This document shows, piece by piece, positions 37,283 to 40,212 of a stretch of DNA of 40,212 bases (position 1 is the stretch's first letter; each line of letters opens with the position of its first letter). The notes under the pieces are model-generated. The model was given only the letters and a program-made list of their open reading frames with translations, was not told where the DNA came from and did no database searches. Origin of the DNA: Phallusia fumigata (taxonomy: Eukaryota; Chordata; Ascidiacea; Phlebobranchia; Ascidiidae); NCBI GenBank assembly GCA_008931825.1, contig QXVZ01031672.1, positions 1 through 40,212 on the forward strand, given 5' to 3'. The position numbers and the translations under genes were made by a program.

Positions 37283-39761
37283 TGGCTCAGGCATGCTCTG
37301 AAGCTTTTTTTCAATAATTTCTTTTCCACCAAAGATGTGTGAACTAGATACAGTAAGTTGCTCAATATTGTGCAAGCAGGTGGTTAAGGTTTCTGCTACT
37401 GCTTCACTCACATAAACTCTGCTGATGTCAAAAGCCAACATCTGTATTCACACATTTTATATGGTCAAAAACAACCTTAAGGCTCAGCAATCAATTAAAG
37501 CAGTTAAAATTTTAGCCTGCAATCTTTTCTATATTTTTCGTTCTTGTGGAAAAATTTTGTTATTACAATGGTTCAAGAAGGAAATGTTAAAAAAATAAGT
37601 ACAATTTGTTTGGTGGAATCAATGTGTTTATGTGGACAAAGCAAAAAGTTGGCAACAAACACCAAGTGTTCAGTTTATGTTGCTAAAATAAGTGTAAACA
37701 TGTCAACTATCAGAATGCTAAGTTACCCATTTTTGATACTTACTGGAGTTTTGAGGCAAGCGATGGATGATGCAATTTTTTCCATGCCAACAGCAGACAC
37801 TCCACATCCACGAAGTGACAGGTTTTGAATATTGCCAATGCAGCTTCCAATGTCATCAGCCATCTCATCTGGAAACTCGTTCCATCCAAGTGTAAATGAT
37901 TGCATCTATAAATTGGATTATTATATATTTTTCAATGAGGCCAAAAAACTAGTTACACCCCAAAAAATGGACGTTTTACTTGTTGCTTGGGGCACTTTGG
38001 CTACTGCATAACTTAAGTTTGTGGATTGCACCTTTACCTGTCTAATCTATAACTAATAGGGTGGATTTCAGTATGTTGCCATTCTACTTACACAATCACT
38101 TAATTTATAAATGATATACATTCACCAAATTATTTTACGACGGGTCCAATAGTTACCAAAGCACTTTATGACATGATTATTTCTGCAGGCAGAAATGCAG
38201 CAAAATTTAAGATTATGCAATTATATTCCCAAAACAAATGTCAAAATTGTAGTGGATATTTTAACAAATTTGTTGTAATTACATTTTTGGGACTAGCGGG
38301 GTAATCACTGAGGCTATTGGGGCAACTAACATTCATGCCACACCCTCATGTATGTATCTACCACTTGTAATAGTTTCATCCAAATCAGCAAACACTTCTA
38401 AAGTTCATAGACAAAACCTGCTGGGAAGAGAAAAACCATAGTAAAAACAGAATGTGTCCTTTTGAGGGAAGGGGCCCCATAAATAGTGAGTTGAAATTTG
38501 AATCAGAATACAGACTAAATGAACTAGAAGAGTGCATTTTACCATATTGCCATTTCATATACATTATCACACAATTTCTAAAGAATAAGTATTCACTACA
38601 TTATTTTTACATTGGGACCTAAAGTTACCTTAGTTTTCATGGCATGATCAATCCCCACACATGCAAGGATGCAGATTATGCATCAATCTAGGCCAGTTGT
38701 TTTTAACAGGTGGGTCGCAAATACCAACAGGGTCATAAGTGCTTTTTGTAGGGGTCGCAGGTAACCAGTTCGTTTTGCAAAAAGATTTTCGCATTAGCAG
38801 ACCTTTTTTAACAAAACTAATTAAAAAAAAATTGGAGACATGAGCTTCTTCCCCCTTGTGATGTAACAATCTTGTAGAAATCCTTTATAGCGGCTTATGT
38901 GACATAATTGTATCAAATTGTTCAAATCTAATGTGCCCAGTTATTGAGGTAAATGTAAAGCCATTGCGACTGCAACTCCGTTTATGTCTGAAACTTTGGC
39001 TGTTAAAAAGCGTAGTTATATTGAATCATTTCTCAAATACAGATTTGTTGGTATATTTAGAAAAGGGGCTGCAGATTAGGTAGAATCGCTGTTTGTGGTA
39101 CAATAAAGGTTAAAAAAACCCTGATCTTGATTGTAGGAGATGTTTTAAATAAATTTAATATAATCTGTTGTGTTGATGATTTTAAAAATAACTAAGAAAA
39201 CAGAATCAGACACCACTGTTGCCTAATTTACAAACCTTATAGGCCAAGCAACTTTTGGTGCTTTGGAGGTAAACAAAGCGATGTACAACAATTGGACAAT
39301 TTGGAGGGGTTAACAGGAAAATCGGTGGTATGAGGGTTACCAATGAACAAATAACCAACACCATATCTACCAGCTGTGACAGTTTCATCCAAATCCACCA
39401 AACGTTTCATGCCAAAAGAGCACTGACAAGGTGCAGGGGGGGGAAAAAAGAAAAACAAAGTGAAACAACATATTTCCCCTTCAGGGAAGGGGACCCATAA
39501 TTGTGAAGAAACCACAGAAAAATGTGTCCACATCAGGGAGGGACTAAAGGATGACTGAAACCATTTAACTATCCACCAGTAGTTAACAAGAATCTATAAA
39601 CGGTGCTAAGGCTATGTTTAAACTAATAAAAAACACTTACCGGCACAATCAGATTGAGAATTGCAGTGGCGATATGTTTCATTCCTGGACAGGATATGTG
39701 ACAAAACTGCATGGAAAGAACTTTGATTTTTGACAAAGCTGTAGATACAGCAGCACATGCN
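37283..39761 (-). CDS. Leucine-rich-repeat protein, partial (three LRR exons seen)
   Basis: Three minus-strand exons encode ribonuclease-inhibitor-type LRRs of about 27-28 residues: 39641 to about 39760 (5' side cut by the N at 39761), 37905-37744 (54 codons) and 37441-37283 (53 codons). The complete ones begin and end in phase 0 with AG/GTAAG sites. Repeats read IKVLSMQFCHISCPGMKHIATAI, in two parts IQNLSLRGC and GVSAVGMEKIASSI, and IEQLTVSSSHIFGGKEI. One or two LRRs per phase-0 exon is typical of NLR-type and related animal LRR genes, but no NACHT or other effector domain is in the window, so the full protein is unknown. Neither the start codon nor the stop was found. Confidence 0.6.
38354..39503. 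repeat. Two diverged copies of an intronic segment in the LRR gene
   Basis: 38354-38490 and 39363-39503 align over most of their length, sharing AGTTTCATCCAAATC and GGGAAGGGG.CCCATAA at corresponding positions. Clear differences show an older duplication than the N-joined copies nearby. No coding function is supported. Confidence 0.5.
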
Positions 39762-40212
39762 AGTGAGTTGAAATTTGAATCAGAATACAGACTAAATGAA
39801 CTAGAAGAGTGCATTTTACCATATTGCCATTTCATATACATTATCACACAATTTCTAAAGAATAAGTATTCACTACATTATTTTTACATTGGGACCTAAA
39901 GTTACCTTAGTTTTCATGGCATGATCAATCCCCACACATGCAAGGATGCAGATTATGCATCAATCTAGGCCAGTTGTTTTTAACAGGTGGGTCGCAAATA
40001 CCAACAGGGTCATAAGTGCTTTTTGTAGGGGTCGCAGGTAACCAGTTCGTTTTGCAAAAAGATTTTCGCATTAGCAGACCTTTTTTAACAAAACTAATAA
40101 AAAAAATTTGGAGACATGAGCTTCTTCCCCCTTGTGATGTAACAATCTTGTACAAATCCTTTATAGCGGCTTATGTGACATCATTGTATCAAATTGTTCA
40201 AATCTAATGTGC
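38485..40212. repeat. 451-bp near-identical duplication across the N at 39761
   Basis: Sequence from 38485 to about 38936 recurs at 39762-40212, immediately after the N and up to the window edge. Differences are few (an indel in a poly-A run and isolated substitutions near 38877 and 38905). This matches the other N-joined duplications and suggests a haplotype or overlap misjoin, so exon order in this LRR gene is unreliable. Confidence 0.8.
38694..39085 (+). mobile_element. Relic of a hAT-like transposon inside the LRR gene
   Basis: The start, CAGTTGTTTTTAACAGGTGGGTCGC, resembles the CAG.GGTT.T.AAC..GTGGGTCGC terminus common to Charlie-like hAT elements, and GGGGTCGCAGG follows about 40 bp later. 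At about 39005 a broken frame reads KKRSYIESFLKYRF, which resembles the start of ZBED/SCAND3-type hAT transposases. Stops follow soon after. The right terminus was not found. The first part is repeated at about 39971-40110 through the N-joined duplication. Confidence 0.45.

Noticed and set aside
38648-38869. 73-codon minus-strand frame repeated at 39925-40155
   Set aside because: The repetition comes from the N-joined duplication. The sequence overlaps the hAT-like terminus and has no conserved domain.

Overview
This window is animal nuclear DNA. It is intron-dense and AT-rich, with short introns of mostly 60-500 bp, GT-AG splice sites and AATAAA poly(A) signals. Gene content (a chordate PRRC2, HSD17B8, ATAT1, a C1orf21 homologue and an adhesion GPCR), the compact spacing and the paired-haplotype look of the assembly joins suggest a tunicate, most likely a Ciona-type sea squirt. 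This is inference; no species-specific marker was read. I joined exons by hand, keeping codon phase across every junction. Four gene models close in frame to a stop codon.

Layout. (1) 125-15466, + strand: the last 46 exons (about 2,210 codons) of a PRRC2/BAT2-family RNA-associated protein; its N-terminus lies off the left edge. (2) 17648-19141, + strand: a complete nine-exon HSD17B8-type short-chain dehydrogenase (254 aa). (3) 23122-19386, - strand: a complete ten-exon alpha-tubulin acetyltransferase ATAT1 (428 aa), convergent with HSD17B8. (4) 24148-30652, + strand: a complete 23-exon adhesion GPCR (1,296 aa) with a signal peptide, an N-terminal kringle domain, a long unassigned Cys-containing ectodomain, a GAIN/GPS and 7TM; divergent from ATAT1. 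(5) 33874-31745, - strand: a five-exon, 252-aa homologue of human C1orf21 with an N-terminal MGC acylation signal. (6) 37283 to about 39760, - strand: part of a gene with ribonuclease-inhibitor-type leucine-rich repeats, interrupted by transposon relics and an assembly join.

Two non-autonomous DNA transposons have clear termini and target-site duplications: 9322-9879 (hAT-type, 8-bp TSD, in a PRRC2 intron) and 30657-31027 (10-bp TSD that contains the GPCR stop codon). A tRNA-derived SINE candidate lies near 36.84-37.03 kb and a hAT relic near 38.7-39.1 kb. Of the five single-N positions, four (2314, 2767, 12234, 39761) are flanked by near-identical direct duplications and look like unmerged contig or haplotype ends; two of them duplicate coding sequence and break the frame.

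Most notable points. First, the kringle-bearing adhesion GPCR, whose kringle sits on one phase 1-1 exon. Second, PRRC2, HSD17B8 and ATAT1 lie side by side here, and their human counterparts (PRRC2A, HSD17B8, ATAT1) all lie in the 6p21.3 MHC region; the neighbouring C1orf21 homologue and PRRC2C both map to human 1q, an MHC-paralogous region. The window may therefore preserve a small piece of the ancestral proto-MHC linkage group.
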